Part shown: positions 34,211 through 46,919 of the stretch, in pieces
How the letters are laid out: the number at the start of each line of letters is the position of its first letter
Position numbering within the stretch: the first letter of the stretch is position 1
NCBI RefSeq assembly: GCF_002575655.3
Contig: NC_053039.3
Span: 238,802,622-238,866,621 of the forward strand
From: Aegilops tauschii subsp. strangulata
Lineage: Eukaryota > Streptophyta > Magnoliopsida > Poales > Poaceae
DNA length: 64,000 nucleotides
Direction of reading: 5' to 3'
Program-made: the position numbers and the translations under genes
The notes under the pieces: model-generated
Seen by the model: only the letters and a program-made list of their open reading frames with translations
What the model was told of the DNA's origin: nothing
Databases searched by the model: none

Positions 34211-34948
34211 ATGACGGATTCGAGGAACAAGTTTGCACAACCAGATGAAGATACCCCCTTTGGACGACACCTGAAGGAAGTCACTAGGTACCTAACAATC
34301 GGAATACCAAGCTTCATCGGGACCTACACCGCCACTTTACCAGAAGAGGAGCGCTGGATGATTCGAGTTCAAATTCCAGGAAGGACATTCACGCCAGTTA
34401 CGGAACCCATAGAATTTTCCTTTGATGCACCAACCTGGAGTCTAGGAAAGAGCATGGCAGCCCACATCCCCATGGGACGCATCGGCGAAGTCTACAACAA
34501 GGATCTCAAGGACACTATCTACCAGATATGTGGGCGCTGAGATGAGCAATGGGAGATGATCTGCACCAGGAAGGACAGGTCCATTGCAGCTTTCATCCAG
34601 GAGCTAAACCAGCACATTTGACGCCAGGAGAACCAGATGTGCGCAGGCATGATAGATTTGAAGAAGGCAATGACAAGGATCACCGAGTTAGAAGAGGAAC
34701 TCAAGTCTACACGCGATGGATATGAGGAGGAAATCGCAATACTATTGTAGAAGAATGATGACCTGATAAAGAAGATAGGATTTTTCATGGGAGACCCCGC
34801 GCCAGGAGGAGAGGACGATGATTCCACTTGCCCGGAGAACTACATCATCATCGATGACACCGACTCCGACCCCGACGATAGTGATGATGATTTTGAAGAC
34901 GAAGCTGGAGCGGACATCATGGAGTCTTCCACCGATCAAAATTTCTAG
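34211..34948 (+). pseudogene. Upstream accessory ORF of element C, before gag
   Basis: One frame from the ATG at 34211 to a TAG at 34946-34948, about 245 codons, with nonsense codons at 34538 (TGA), 34619 (TGA) and 34748 (TAG). The N-terminal part has TPFGRHLKEVTRYL and FSFDAPTWSLGKSMAAHI. The middle is helical and charged, with ELEEELKSTRDGYEEE, probably a coiled coil. The C-terminal tail is strongly acidic with DDTDSDPDDSDDDFEDEAG. It aligns along its whole length with 52922-53689 in F, in the same place. It has no gag, protease or nuclease motif. Function is unknown; conservation of frame outside the nonsense changes suggests it was once under selection. Confidence 0.7.
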
Positions 34949-35151
34949 ATGACCACCATGTGACTAGTAGTATTCCCCCTGTATATAGTAGTAGTCTGAG
35001 CACTCTTAACGTTAGCTCTAGACCGATTGTATGCCCTTGCTTGATTGAGTGAGTGATATGATATGATGTGTGTTTGTCTCATGTGCATATGGGTAGTGCT
35101 TTCTCACTAGACCTCATTCTATTCTAAATCTCTCCCCTCTAAACCCATCAG

Positions 35152-38100
35152 ATGCCTCCGAGACGTGACACCGGATTTGTCTTCCCACCGGAGATCACCC
35201 AGTTGATTCAGCAGCAGAATGCCTTGATGCAGATATTAGTTCAGAACCAAGGCAACAACAACAACAACAACCCTCCGCCACCACCACTACTTGACAATTT
35301 AGCCCGTTTTCTGAGGTTGCAGCCGCCGGTGTTTTCCAGTAGCACCGAGCCAATAGTTGCGGATGACTGGCTACGCAAGATTGGAAGGGAGTTGACCACC
35401 GCTGGTTGCACAGATGCAGAGAAGGTGCGTTTTGCCGCACATCAGTTGGATGGACAAGCAGCCTCATGGTGGGAGAATTACACAGCCACTTTTTCCGTAG
35501 CCAACGTCACTTGGGATCAGTTCAGGAAGCATTACGCACAACCGATGTCTCAACTGGAGCTATGAGCATGATGAAGCGTGAGTTTCGCAACTTGCGCCAG
35601 GGAAATCGTATTGTGGCTCGGTACGTAGATGAGTTTAGTAAGCTATCTCGTTATGCCCCTGATGATGTGGCCACAGATGCCGCAAAGCAGGAGAAGTTTA
35701 TGGAAGGGCTAAATGATGAGATGAGCATGCAGTTGATGGTGGCAACATTTGCTAACTACCAGGAGTTGGTAGACAAGGCTCTTATGATGGAAGGGAAGCA
35801 GCAGCAGATTGAGAGCCGCAAGAGGAAGTATGGGCAAGGAAAGTACAATTTAGGAGGTCAGCAGAAGCCTCGTCTAACCCCGAACTCGGGAGGATATACC
35901 CATAACCATGGAGGACACACTCACAATGGAGGAAGTTTGCATAACCACAGTTGCCCCAAAATGGGAATGGGAATGGGAATGGGAATGGAGCAAGCAACAA
36001 TCAGAACCGCTCCAATCCAGCCACACCCGCCAAAAGAGACCTAAGTCACATTACTTGCTTCTAGTGCGGGAAGACTGGACACTATGCCACAGAGTTCCCT
36101 GAAGCGAAGAATGGAAATGGTAATGGGAGCGCTGGGAAGAAGCCCAATCCATTCAACAAAGGACAAGTGAACCACGTTAGCGTGGAGGAGGTTGAAGAGC
36201 AGCCAGACGCAGTTATTGGTAAGTTTTTGGTTAAGTCTTTTACTGCTCTTGTTCTTTTCGATACTGGTGCATCGCATTCATACATATCAAGGGGATTTGT
36301 GGAAAATTTTAAATTGCCAATCCAAGCCCTTAGGACACCCATGTTAGTAAGTTCACCTGGAGCAGAGTATATGGCCAGCCGATGGTGCGACCGGATACCC
36401 TTAACCATTGGTAGCCATGTTTTCCCATCAGACCTAATAATTTTGGAGTCACAAGGATTGGATGTGATATTAGGCATGGACTGGATGTCAAAGTACGGAG
36501 GAAGCATTGGTTGTGCTAGTAAGTCAATTCTACTCACCACCCCGGAGGGAAAAAGGATCAAATATGTATCCAAGCATTCACCAAGGAGAACCCAATTAAA
36601 TTCCCTCTCAGGAGTTGTTCAGGAGGAAGTGCCTGTTGTGAAGGATTACCCGGACGTGTTTCTAGAGGAATTACTAGGCATGCCACCGGAATCGAGACAT
36701 TGAGTTCTTGATAGAACTGTTGCCAGGCACCGGACCGATATCGAAGAGACCATACCGGATGCCCGCAAATGATCTGGAGGAGATCAAGAAGCAGATTAAG
36801 GAGTTATTGAAGAAAGGTTACATCTGACAAAGTTCATCACCATGGGGAGCCCCAGTGCTCTTGGTTGAGAAGAAGGATGGATCGTTAAGAATGGTAGTTG
36901 ATTAACGTGCATTGAATGAAGTGACGATCAAGAACAAGTACCCATTGCCGATGATCAATGATTGGTTTGACTAGCTGCAAGGAGCTAAATTGTTTTCGAA
37001 GATCGATCTGCGATCGAGATATCACCAGTTGAAGATTCGGAAGAAGGATATACCTAAGACAGCATTCACCACAAGGTACGGGTTATATGAGTATATGGTC
37101 ATGTCATTTGGACTGACTAACGCCCCTGCCTATTTCATGAGTATGATGAATAAGGTGTTCATGGAATTCTTGGATAAGTTTGTGGTGGTGTTCATTGACG
37201 ATATAATGGTATACTCGAAGAATGAAGAGGAGCATAAGGAGCATTTGCGTTTAGTTCTCGAGAAACTCGGGGAACATCAGTTGTATGCCAAGTTCAGCAA
37301 ATGTGAGATTTGGTTGAAGGAAGTTGGATTCCTTGGACATGTTATATCAGGAGAAGGTATAGCAGTAGACCCCACCAAGGTTCAGTCAGTCACTGAGTGG
37401 TTGGCACCCACTTCAGTTAGCGAGATCCGCAATTTTCTTGGACTCGAGGGATACTATCGGAGATTCATTGAGAATTTTTCCAAGATTGCAAAACCCATGA
37501 CGGAGTTATTGAAGAAGGATACCAAATTCAAATGGACGGAAGAATGTGAGGCAAGTTTTTAGGAGTTGTAGAAACGTCTGACTACAGCCCCAGTACTGAT
37601 TCTGCCGGATATACGCAAGGACTTCCAAGTGTATTGCGATGCTTCACGCTTAGGACTTGGAGGTGTACTTATGCAAGACGGAAGAGCTGTTTCGTATGCA
37701 TCTTGACAGCTTCGACCGCATGAGTTGAACTATGCTACGCATGATTTGGAGTTAGCAGCCGTAGTGCATTAACTCAAGACTTGGAGATATTACCTTATTG
37801 TTCATAAGAGTTTGAAGTACATTTTGACACAGAAGGAGCTGAACCTCAGGCAGAGGAGATGGTTGGAGCTTATAAAGGATTATGACATGAAGCCGCACTA
37901 TCATCCAGGCAAGGCCAATGTCGTAGCAGACGCTATGAGCCGGAAGAGTTATGCTAATACCCTCGTAAGCGAAGGATTGCCAAAGGAGTTAGCCGAGGAT
38001 CTTAGGGAGCTTCGTTTGGAAATAGTTCCTAGAGGTTTTGTTGCAGCAATGGAAGTTCAGTCTACATTGTGGGGAAAGATTCGAGAAGCTCAGAAGGATG

Positions 38101-39541
38101 ACAAAGAGATTGCAGAGATAAACGAGAGAATGAGCAAAGGAAAGGCCAAAGGTTTTCGTGAGGATGAGCACGACACCTTATGGTTTGAGGACCATGTTTA
38201 TGTGCCCAACAACACAGAGATCACGAAGTTGATACTTCAGGAAGCTCATGACTCGCCATACTCGATACACCCCGGAAACACCAAGATGTATTTGGATTTG
38301 AAGGACCGTTTCTGGTGGAATGGTATGAAGAAGGATATTGCCGAGTATGTAGCTATATGTGATGTATGTCAGAGAGTAAAGGCCGAACATCAGAAGCCAG
38401 CAGGATTACTGCAGCCTATGCCGATACCCGAATGGAAGTGGGACAAGCTTGGCATGGATTTCATCACCGGATTGCCCAGGACCCGATCAGGATATGTTTC
38501 TATCTGGGTAGTAGTGGATCATTTGACCAAAGTGGCTCACTTTATCCCAGTGAAACCCACCTATACAAGTGAGAAGTTGGCTAAGATATATATGACCAGG
38601 ATCGTATGTCTGCACGGAGTTCCGAGGACCATCGTATCAGATAGAGGAACACAGTTTACTTCAAAGTTTTGGCATCAGCTGCACCAGACTTTGGGTACCA
38701 GGCTAGAGTTTAGCACCGCTTTTCACCCGCAAACAGATGGACAGACCGAGAGAGTCAATCAGATTCTGGAGGACATGTTGAGAGCTTGCGCACTAGATTA
38801 TGGATCTAGTTGGGATGACAATTTGCCGTACGCGGAGTTCTCATACAACAACAGCTACCAGGCCTGTTGAAGATGGCACCTTTCGAAGCCCTGTATGGAA
38901 GAAGATGCCGAACGCCATTAATGTGGGATGAAGTAGGAGACCGTCAGTTGTTTGGACCAGATTTGATCAAAGAGTGTGAAGAGAAGGTTAAGTTGATTCT
39001 AAACAGACTGAAGGTAGCTCAGTCCAGGCAGAAGAGTTATGCAGATTCGAAACGCAAGCAGGTAACCTACGAGATAGGAGACAGAGCATATCTTCGCGTA
39101 TCACCGCTCCGAGGAGTAAAACATTTTGGAGTTAAGGGAAAGTTAGCCCCAAGGTTTGTAGGTCCGTACCGTGTTTTGGAACGTATGGGAGAGGTAGCCT
39201 ACAAGTTGGAGTTACCTGAAGGATTGTCAGGAGTTCATGATGTGTTTCACGTATCCCAGTTGAAGAAGTGCCATGCAGAGATGGCCGATATACCGCTAAG
39301 AGATACAGTACCCCTGGAAGCAATTCAGTTGGACAGTGATCTGACCTATGAGGAGAAACCGGTCAGGATTCTCGAGTTTGCCAGCCGAGTTACACGCAGC
39401 AAGGTTATCAAGTTTTGCAAGGTTCAATGGAGCCACCATACCAAGGATGAAGCCACCTGGGAACGAGAGGATGATCTACGGAAATACCACCCACACCTAT
39501 TTTCTAGCCAACCCGAATCTCGAGGGCGAGATTCATCTTAA
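35152..39541 (+). pseudogene. gag-pol: gag-pol of element C, heavily broken
   Basis: The start matches F ([15 protein letters not shown]). Gag runs to about 36044 with a frameshift near 35530. The zinc knuckle near 36056-36100 has a TAG in place of a residue and its last Cys is Phe. Protease ([11 protein letters not shown]) lies near 36255. Reverse transcriptase has FIDD near 37192 and RNase H begins at CDAS near 37637. Integrase has DRGTQF near 38640 and QTDGQTERV near 38735. A chromodomain-like end (VQWSHHTKDEATWERE) lies near 39420. Many stops occur, for example at 36702, 36827, 36903 and 36972. It cannot make a working polyprotein. Confidence 0.9.
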
Positions 39542-39552
39542 GGGGGTAGGTT
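39537..39552 (+). other. Polypurine tract of element C
   Basis: TCTTAAGGGGGTAGGT before the 3' LTR; it overlaps the gag-pol stop codon. Confidence 0.85.
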
Positions 39553-42317
39553 TGTAACATCCCAAATTTTCAATTTGGAATGTTATACATAGGTCGTACC
39601 TGCATATCATATTTTATTGCATTTCGTTTCACGATCCTCAAAATTCTTAGCAACTCAAGGACCCTCGGAGAGAGTTGGGGGTTTCGCCGTTTTCATATTT
39701 GAATTTTATCAAATATCGAAACAAGGATCACTTTGGTTTTAATTGTTTTTCTCTCCGAAAATATTTCATATAAAAAAATATGAGAGGGGATAATATGACT
39801 TCTCCAAAATAAATGAAATATCGGAGCAAAAATATTAAAATCAAATAATTATATTTATTTGGATTTTATCGCTATTTTATTCGAATTAGAAAAATATGCA
39901 TTTTTTGAAAAATTGCATTTTTAGGCCAAGAAAATGTTCACCCTGTTCTAAATATTTTATTTAGACGGTGAAAATTTGTTTTGGTATTTTTAGATTTTTT
40001 ATTTATTTTTGTTAGGAGTTTGTTTCGGTGGACTATGTTAAAAAATACTTTCGCTTCGGACCGACTGGGCCGAAAGCCCAGCCGGCCCACTCAGCCGCGC
40101 CGTCCCCGACCACCGGGAGGACTCCGCCTCCCGCACGCGCCGCCAGCCGCCGTGGCTGACCCGACCTCCCCTTGCCCCTCCCCAAGCTGCCCCGCGCCCC
40201 TGCCTTTATATGCCGCCGCCCCGCCGACTCGACCGCCACCACCCCGCCTCGCCGCCTCCCGCAGCAGCAGCCGCAGCAACCCGCAGCCGCCCCGCGCCGC
40301 GCCCCGCCCCGCTTCCCCGCCGTCGCCCGCAGCCTCGTCCACCGGAGCCGCCGTCGCCGGAGCGGCCGCCGTCCCGATCCGGCCGCCGTTTGTTTTTTTT
40401 TCGGTTAGGTAAAACCGATTGTTTTGTTTTGTAAACCATAGTTTTTTTGTTTAGATCGGTTTTGTTTCGGTTTTTCTCGGTTCGGTTAAATAACGGACGT
40501 TCGTCCATACGTTCGTTTTAACGGACGCCGTTCACCCGTTAGTCACAGACAGCGAACGTTCGTTCGTTAGACTGTTCGTCAGTTTTTCTTTTTCCAGGGT
40601 TTTTCCGCGATTATTTTCGATCGCGATTTCTGCCCTAATCTTCGTTCTAGTATAACTTTTCGCTCGTTTATCAGAATCAGGCGATTCAAGCGCCTAGACA
40701 TTCGTCTCGAAGTTCTCTTGCTGTTTAACCTACTTGAACAAGATTTTGGTACTGTAAAATTTGACTTTAGTCCATATTAGTAATCGGATCTTGTTTCTTT
40801 CATAGTTTGAGTTTCGTTGCTCCGTTTGATTTGATTCTTTTGCAAACCGGAGTTCTTCAGTTGAACCTTCTAGTTAGATCTTCTTATTTGAGTTTTACCT
40901 GTGCATCTTTGCTTGATTTCTTATGTATGCTATTGTTTGTTTGTGATAGAATTCCCGGAGTGCGAAGCGTGCTACTACGAGTCTCTAGGTTTTGCGGATC
41001 GTCAGCAAGGCAAGTAACACTTTGATCATATTCCTTTCATACCCAATTTTTATGCATTAGTTACAATCCTCAAACACTGCATGATTAGGATGTGATTAAC
41101 TTGTGGGTTTGGGAAGTAGATGATGAGGTAGAACCTATTACCTGTTTTATTATCAAACCCTTGGGAGTTACTTCTACGTTATGCTTATATTGCTATGCTA
41201 TGCTCGTAGACGTGGATTGGGTTTGAGTGTATCCATGATAGATGTGAGATGATTATTTAATGGTTCAACTTAAGGTGGCAACTTTAATACACATCTGGGT
41301 GGATTGCTTGTTTGGGCACCTGGAGAATCCAGTGTTGTCCTAGGATATCCCGGAGTACCCGTGTGATCATCCTAAGGTCCGCCACCCAGGCTCAAAGGGA
41401 TCATAAGATTATTCATGCTAGAAACTTCCGTGTGCAGCCACAAGCTATTATGGCCTCTAGCATAGTTGAATATGTTGCATGACCTCTTCCAGTGGTAGGC
41501 TAGCAGATATAGAGGGATGTAGGTTGGTACTCTCTACCCGGGGTTACAGTTAATGCTTCTGAAAGACTGTGTCTCAGTCATCCGTTTCTCAAACACCATG
41601 TAGTGGGAGAAATCAAACGGAGGAGATCGAGTCTTGTGGGGAAAAGTGAGCAAACCTCTGCAGAGTGTACAATCTAATCATGGTTAGCCGTGTCCCCCGG
41701 TTATGGACATCTTGAGTATCTAGTACTTGGATTATCCTATTGCATCTCATCACTTTAATTTAATATGTTGGGTTAATGATTACTTTAATTGGGGTTGAGT
41801 TGGAGGAACCTTCTCAATGATGTTTCAACTACCATGATAGTTAAATAAAAATATATTCCTTTGTTGTAGGAAAAAATTGGCTTTTCACAAAACAATATAC
41901 CCATAGAGCCTTACCACCAGCCAAATATGCATGTAGTGATAGCATTTATCTGTTCATTGCTCTACTGTGTTATCTTGCCAGCATATTCCATGTGCTGACC
42001 CATTTTCGGGCTGCAACGTATTATGTTGCAGACTTTTCAGATGACGAGTAAAGGTGCGATAGGTCGTTGTTGTGCATCTCAGCTATGTCGTTGGAGTTGT
42101 TGGACTCACATATCTTCCAAGCCTTCCGCTGTTATCGTTTTAGATGGCCTTAAGCCATATTTATTGTAATAAGTTCTCTTTTGAGACATTCGATGTAATA
42201 AGTGTGTGATTGCTACTCCGTTATAAATCCATTCGAGTACTGTGTGTGTCAGCATTACCTACCCAGGGATGACACTGAAGCACAGAGACTTGACCGTTTG
42301 AGTTTTGGGTCGCTACA
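39553..42317 (+). mobile_element. Element C, 3' LTR
   Basis: 2765 bp, collinear with the 5' LTR and ending CGCTACA before TTGGA. Confidence 0.95.
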
Positions 42318-42322
42318 TTGGA

Positions 42323-43426
42323 CCCCTAGCAAGCATCCGCAACTACTAAAGATCATTAAGGTTGTGAAACCCAACCATAGCATTAAGTATCAAGTCCTCC
42401 TTACTCCCATACGTCATACCCCACTTACTCGGGTTTAAGCTTCTGTCACTCTCGCAACCCACCATAAGCGAACCATGAACATATTGCAACACCCTACAGT
42501 GGGGCCCCCTCACGTTTGCGTGAGAACGGAGGGCACCTTAGGACAGCACCATAAATAAAATATGCAATCATACCAACCAAGATCATGATTAACCCATAGG
42601 ACAAAACGAATCTACTCAAACATCATAGGATAACCATAGATCATTGGGAAATAATATATGAAGTTGAGCACCATGTTTAAGTAGAGATTACAGCGGGGAG
42701 AAGAGGGGTTACACCGCTGCATAGAGGGGGAGAAAGTTGGTGTTGACGGTAGCAAGATTGTTGATGTAGATCGCCGTCCCGATCGTTGCCTCGGTGGCAC
42801 TCCGGCGCCACCGGAAGCGAGGGGGAGAGAGCCCCCCTCCTTCTTCTTCCTTGCCCCCCCTAGATGGGAGGAAAGTTCCCCCTCTGGTCCATGGCCTCCA
42901 TGGTGACGGAGGGGCGGGAGCCCCTCCGAGATTGGATCACCCTCTCTGTTCTCTTCTGTTTCGCGTTCTTCAGATCTGGCCAAAAACCGTTTCTTATATT
43001 CTGGGAGATCCGTTACTCCGATTGCGCTAAGATTTTAACATGATTTTTTCTGGATATAAGCTTCCTTGCGCCTGAAGTAGAGCTCCAACCAACGTTCGAG
43101 GAGGGTACAACCCACCACCACGCGCCAGGGGCCTCTGGCATGCCATGGTGTCTTGTGGGCTGTGTGGGCCTCCGTTTGCGGTGATTCTAACTCCCAAAAA
43201 TCACATATATTCCAAAATAATTCTCCGTAAAATTTTATTGCATTTGGACTTTGTTTGATATGGATTTTCTGTGATAGAAAAAAAATGCATAAAACAGAAA
43301 CTGGCACTAGGCACTTGATCAATAGGTTAGTCCAATAAATCATATAAAAAGTTGCCAGAATTATGTGAAAGTTGTATAATATTGGCATGAAACAATAAAA
43401 ATTATAGATACGACGGAGACGTATCA
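42323..43426 (-). mobile_element. Element B, 5' LTR, start part
   Basis: Continues the LTR interrupted at 31344. It ends GACGTATCA before CTCGC. Together with 30938-31344 it gives about 1.51 kb. Confidence 0.92.
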
Positions 43427-43431
43427 CTCGC

Positions 43432-44017
43432 TAGGCGAGTAGCATAAATGCCACCATGTATTTTACCCTTGGATCTGTTAATGTGGAGGCGACGTGCCAC
43501 AATAGCTCCCAAGCTATAAGTGTTGTCGCCGTAAAGTGCACGGCGTAAAACAACAAAGTTTGGGGCACTAAGTGCACCTACCCTCTCTCTAGCAAGCAAA
43601 CACTTCGTAATGAATAGAGAAAAATAATGCATAACCCATAGGTTCTACTAAATTCCCATCAGAAGGGATCAAGCATATGTCACAAAATTCAGTAAGTGGT
43701 ATCTGATGGGGTTCAGCATATAAGTTAAACTGCACCTCAGGGGGATTATTCCTAACCAAGAAATGAAAACATTGCACAAAGGAATTTGTGAGGAGATGAT
43801 ACTATTCACATTCAACTGCGATGAAGTCGGTGAGGCCGGCATTAGCAGCATATTGTGCAAACTCTTGAAGGATTTCTGCCCCTTCCATGAATGGGTTATG
43901 CAGCCATTCGCACGGCCGTAGCTCCGCCATTCTCCGGGTGCGGAGATCACTGCCAGATGACTCCCCAGTAACTCCCTTGGAATTCTTCTTGGAAGCAAAC
44001 TTCCTAAAGATACTCAT
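43432..44017 (-). pseudogene. Element D accessory ORF, N-terminal piece
   Basis: It starts MSIFRKFASKKNSKG at 44017 and stops at 43802. It resumes in other frames with FHFLVRNNPPEVQFNLYAE and EFCDICLIPSDGNLVEP, then ARERVGALSAPN, GDNTYSLGAIVARRLHINRS and GKIHGGIYATRLAS up to the B insertion. The C-terminal part lies at 24630-24990. Besides the stop there is a deletion after GNLVEP, where family members have a longer segment. It probably belongs to an Athila-type ORF found in Triticeae repeats; role unknown. Confidence 0.6.
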
Positions 44018-44338
44018 ATTTTTCCTCTGAACAAAATTCTGAAATTTTTAGTCCAAATTTTTTTTCTCAACAAAACTTCGCAAGATTGAAAACAACTACT
44101 CATAGGGATGCATAGAGGCCATATCAAGCATTCAAACTACTTAGAAATCTAAGAATTCATCATGCAAGCTCATCTACAGCAGCACCAAGAGTGACTAATT
44201 ATTCAAAATATAAAACAGTAAAGCAAAAACTAATTGGACCAACGGAGGAGTCACATACCAAGCAACAATTCCCCGAAATAGTTTCGGAAATGGAGCTTCG
44301 AGCAAAGAGATCGAAATCCACGGGTTTGAGAGCAAAAA

Positions 44339-44341
<3 letters not shown>

Positions 44342-44370
<29 letters not shown>
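44342..44370. repeat. (GA)n microsatellite in element D
   Basis: An uninterrupted GA run of about 29 bases, lying in the leader of the D accessory ORF (as a TC run on the sense strand). Confidence 0.92.
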
Positions 44371-44379
44371 CAAATGTGA

Positions 44380-44560
44380 TTTTTTCCGAAGGTAGGTGGT
44401 GATATGGGATGAAGAGATAAGTGAGGGGGCGCACGTGGGGACCACAACCCACCAGGGCGCACCTGGGGGTGCTGGCGCGCCCAGGTGGGTTGTGCCCACC
44501 TGGTGCTTCAGATCCATAAGATTCAAAACAAAAGTTTAATATTGACATAAAAACAATAAT
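44380..44560 (-). promoter_or_regulatory. Internal LTR-promoter-like segment upstream of the D accessory ORF
   Basis: The minus strand reads TTATGGATCTGAA, then a GC-rich inverted repeat (CACAACCCACC / GGTGGGTTGTG around GGGCGCGCC, 44437-44500), then CTTCGGAAAAAA. It then reaches the TC run and the ORF. The order matches the promoter zones of the A and B LTRs, as also seen inside I at 13385-13550. I see no clean TATA box. Confidence 0.45.
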
Positions 44561-45359
44561 ACTTCTAGCATACTAACAAGGCAATTGTGTCTTCTCAAAA
44601 TAACATGGCCGAAGAAAGCTTATCCCTACAAAATCATATAGTCTGACTTTGCTCCATCTTCATCACACAAAATATTCAAATCATGCACAACCCCGATGAC
44701 AAGCCAAGCAATTGTTTCATACTTTTGATGTTCTCAAACTTTTTCAACTTTCACGCAATACATGAGCGTAAGCCATGGACATATAGCACTATAGGTGGAA
44801 TAGAATATGGTGGTTGTGGAGAAGACAAAAAGAGGGAGATATTCTCACATCAACTAGGCATATCAATCGGCTATGGAGATGCCCATCAATAGATATCAAT
44901 GTGAGTGAGTAGGGATTTCCATGCAACGAATGCACTAGAGCTATAAGTTTATGAAAGCTCAGAAAGAAACTAAGTGGATGTGCATCCAACTTGCTTGCTC
45001 ATGAAGACCTAGGGCAATTTGAGGAAGCCCATCGTTGGAATATACAAGCCAAGTTGTATAATGAAAAATTCCCACTAGTATATGAAAGTGACAACATAGG
45101 AGACTCTTTGTCATGAAGATCATGGTGATACTTTGAAGCACAAGTGTGGAAAAAGGATAGTAACATTGCCCCTTCTCTATTTTCTCTCATTTTTTTGTTT
45201 TGGGACACTTTCTTTTTTGGACCCCCTTTGTTTTTTATATATCCTCACATGGGGCAATGCTCTAATAATGAAGATCATCACACTTTTATTTACTTACAAC
45301 TCAAAAATTACAACTCGATACTAGAACAAAATATGACTGTATATGAATGCCTCTAGCGG
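44561..45359 (-). other. Element D internal, non-coding
   Basis: No ORF. Aligns by eye with 26640-27470 in B. Confidence 0.65.
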
Positions 45360-45364
45360 TGTAC

Positions 45365-46914
45365 TCATACGTCTCCAAGGTATCTATAATTTTTTATTGT
45401 TCCGTGCTATTATATTATCTGTTTTGGATGTTTAATGAGATTTAATATACTCTTTTATATTATTTTTGAGACTAACCTATTAACCGAAGGCCCAGTGCAA
45501 ATTGCTGTTTTTTTTGCCTATTTCAGTGTTTCGCAGAAAAGGAGTATCAAACGGAATCCAAACGGAACGAAACCTTCGCGAGGATCTTTCTTGGAACAAA
45601 CGCAATCCAGGAGAATTGGAGTGGAAGTCAGAGACACAACAAGGCGGCCACGAGGCAGGAGGGTGCGCCCAGGGGGTAAGCGCGCCCCCTCCCTCGTGGG
45701 CCCCTCATAGGTCCACCGACCTACTTCTTTCACCTATATACTCTTATACCCTGAAAACATCAGGGGGAGCCACGAAACCACTTTTCCACCGCCGCAACCT
45801 TCTGTACCCGTGAGATCCCATCTTGGGGCCTTTTCCGGCGATTGCCGGAGGGGGATTTGATCACGGAGGGCTTCTACATCAACACCATAGCCTCTCCGAT
45901 GATGTGTGAGTAGTTTACCACAGACCTTCGGGTCCATAGTTATTAGCTAGATGGCTTCTTCTCTCTCTTTGGTTCTCAATACAAAGTTCTCTTCGATGTT
46001 CTTGGAGATCTATTCGATGTAATACTTTTTGCGGTGTGTTTGCCGAGATCCGATGAATTGTGGGTTTATGATCAAGATTATCTATGAACAATATTTGATT
46101 CTTCTCTGAATTCTTATATGCATGATTTGATATCTTTGCAAGTCTCTTCGAATTATCGGTTTAGTTTGGCCTACTAGATTGATCTTTCTTGCAATAGGAG
46201 AAGTGGTTAGCTTTGGGTTCAATCTTGCGGTGCTCGATCCTAGTGGCAGAAAGGGGACCGACACGTATTGTAGTGTTGCCATCGAGGATAAAAAGATGTG
46301 GTTTATATCATATAGCTTGAGTTTATCCCTCTACATCATGTCATCTTGCCTAATGCATTACTCTGTTCTTATGAACTTAATACTCTAGATGCATGCTGGA
46401 TAGTGGTTGATGTGTGGAGTAATAGTAGTAGATGCAGAATCGTTTCGGTCTACTTGACACGGATGTGATGCCTATGTTCATGATCATGCCTAGATATTCT
46501 CATAACTATGCACTTTTCTATCAATTGCTCGGCAGCAATTTGTTCACCCACCGTAATATATGCTATCTTGAGAGAAGTCACTAGTGAAACCTATGGCCCC
46601 CGGGTCTACTTTACATCATATAAGTTTCCGATCTATAATTCTAGTTTACTATTTATTTTGCAATCTTTATTTTCCAATCTATACAACAAAAATACCAAAA
46701 ATATTTATCTTATTATCTTTATCAGATCTCACTTTACAACCCCTTTATCGCATTGGTTGCAAGGTTCTTCATTGTTAGGTACTAGGCCATTTGTGTGTAG
46801 TTTCCTACAGGATTGATACCTTGGTTCTCAAAAGCTGAGGGAAATATTTACGCTACTTTGCTGCATCACCCTTTCCGCTTGAAGGGAAAACCAACGCATG
46901 CTCAAGAGGTAGCA
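45365..46914 (+). mobile_element. Solo LTR of an Athila-like family (same group as A)
   Basis: Flanked by TGTAC at 45360-45364 and 46915-46919. It starts TCATACGTCTCC, where the usual TG is changed to TC, and ends GAGGTAGCA. The interior matches the family's LTR, with a GC-rich inverted repeat (45650-45700), a TATA-like CCTATATACTC at 45735 and GATGTGTGAGTAGTTTACC near 45900. 1550 bp with no internal domain, so it was reduced by LTR recombination. Confidence 0.93.
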
Positions 46915-46919
46915 TGTAC

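Larger units (their letters stand above)
31345..42317 (+). mobile_element. Element C: Tekay/Del-like Gypsy retrotransposon nested in B's LTR
   Basis: Complete, 10973 bp, flanked by TTGGA at 31340-31344 and 42318-42322. LTRs of about 2.76 kb, an initiator tRNA-Met primer site, an upstream ORF, a gag-pol with C-terminal chromodomain and a polypurine tract are all in order. The coding part is badly broken, although its LTRs differ by only a few percent. Confidence 0.95.
24996..43426 (-). mobile_element. Element B: non-autonomous Athila-like retrotransposon nested in D
   Basis: Flanked by CTCGC at 24991-24995 and 43427-43431. Both LTRs, polypurine tract, tRNA-Asp primer site and body are present in minus orientation. 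C interrupts the 5' LTR. The body has no RT, integrase or protease signature, only one broken ORF in gag position, so it is non-autonomous. Confidence 0.93.
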
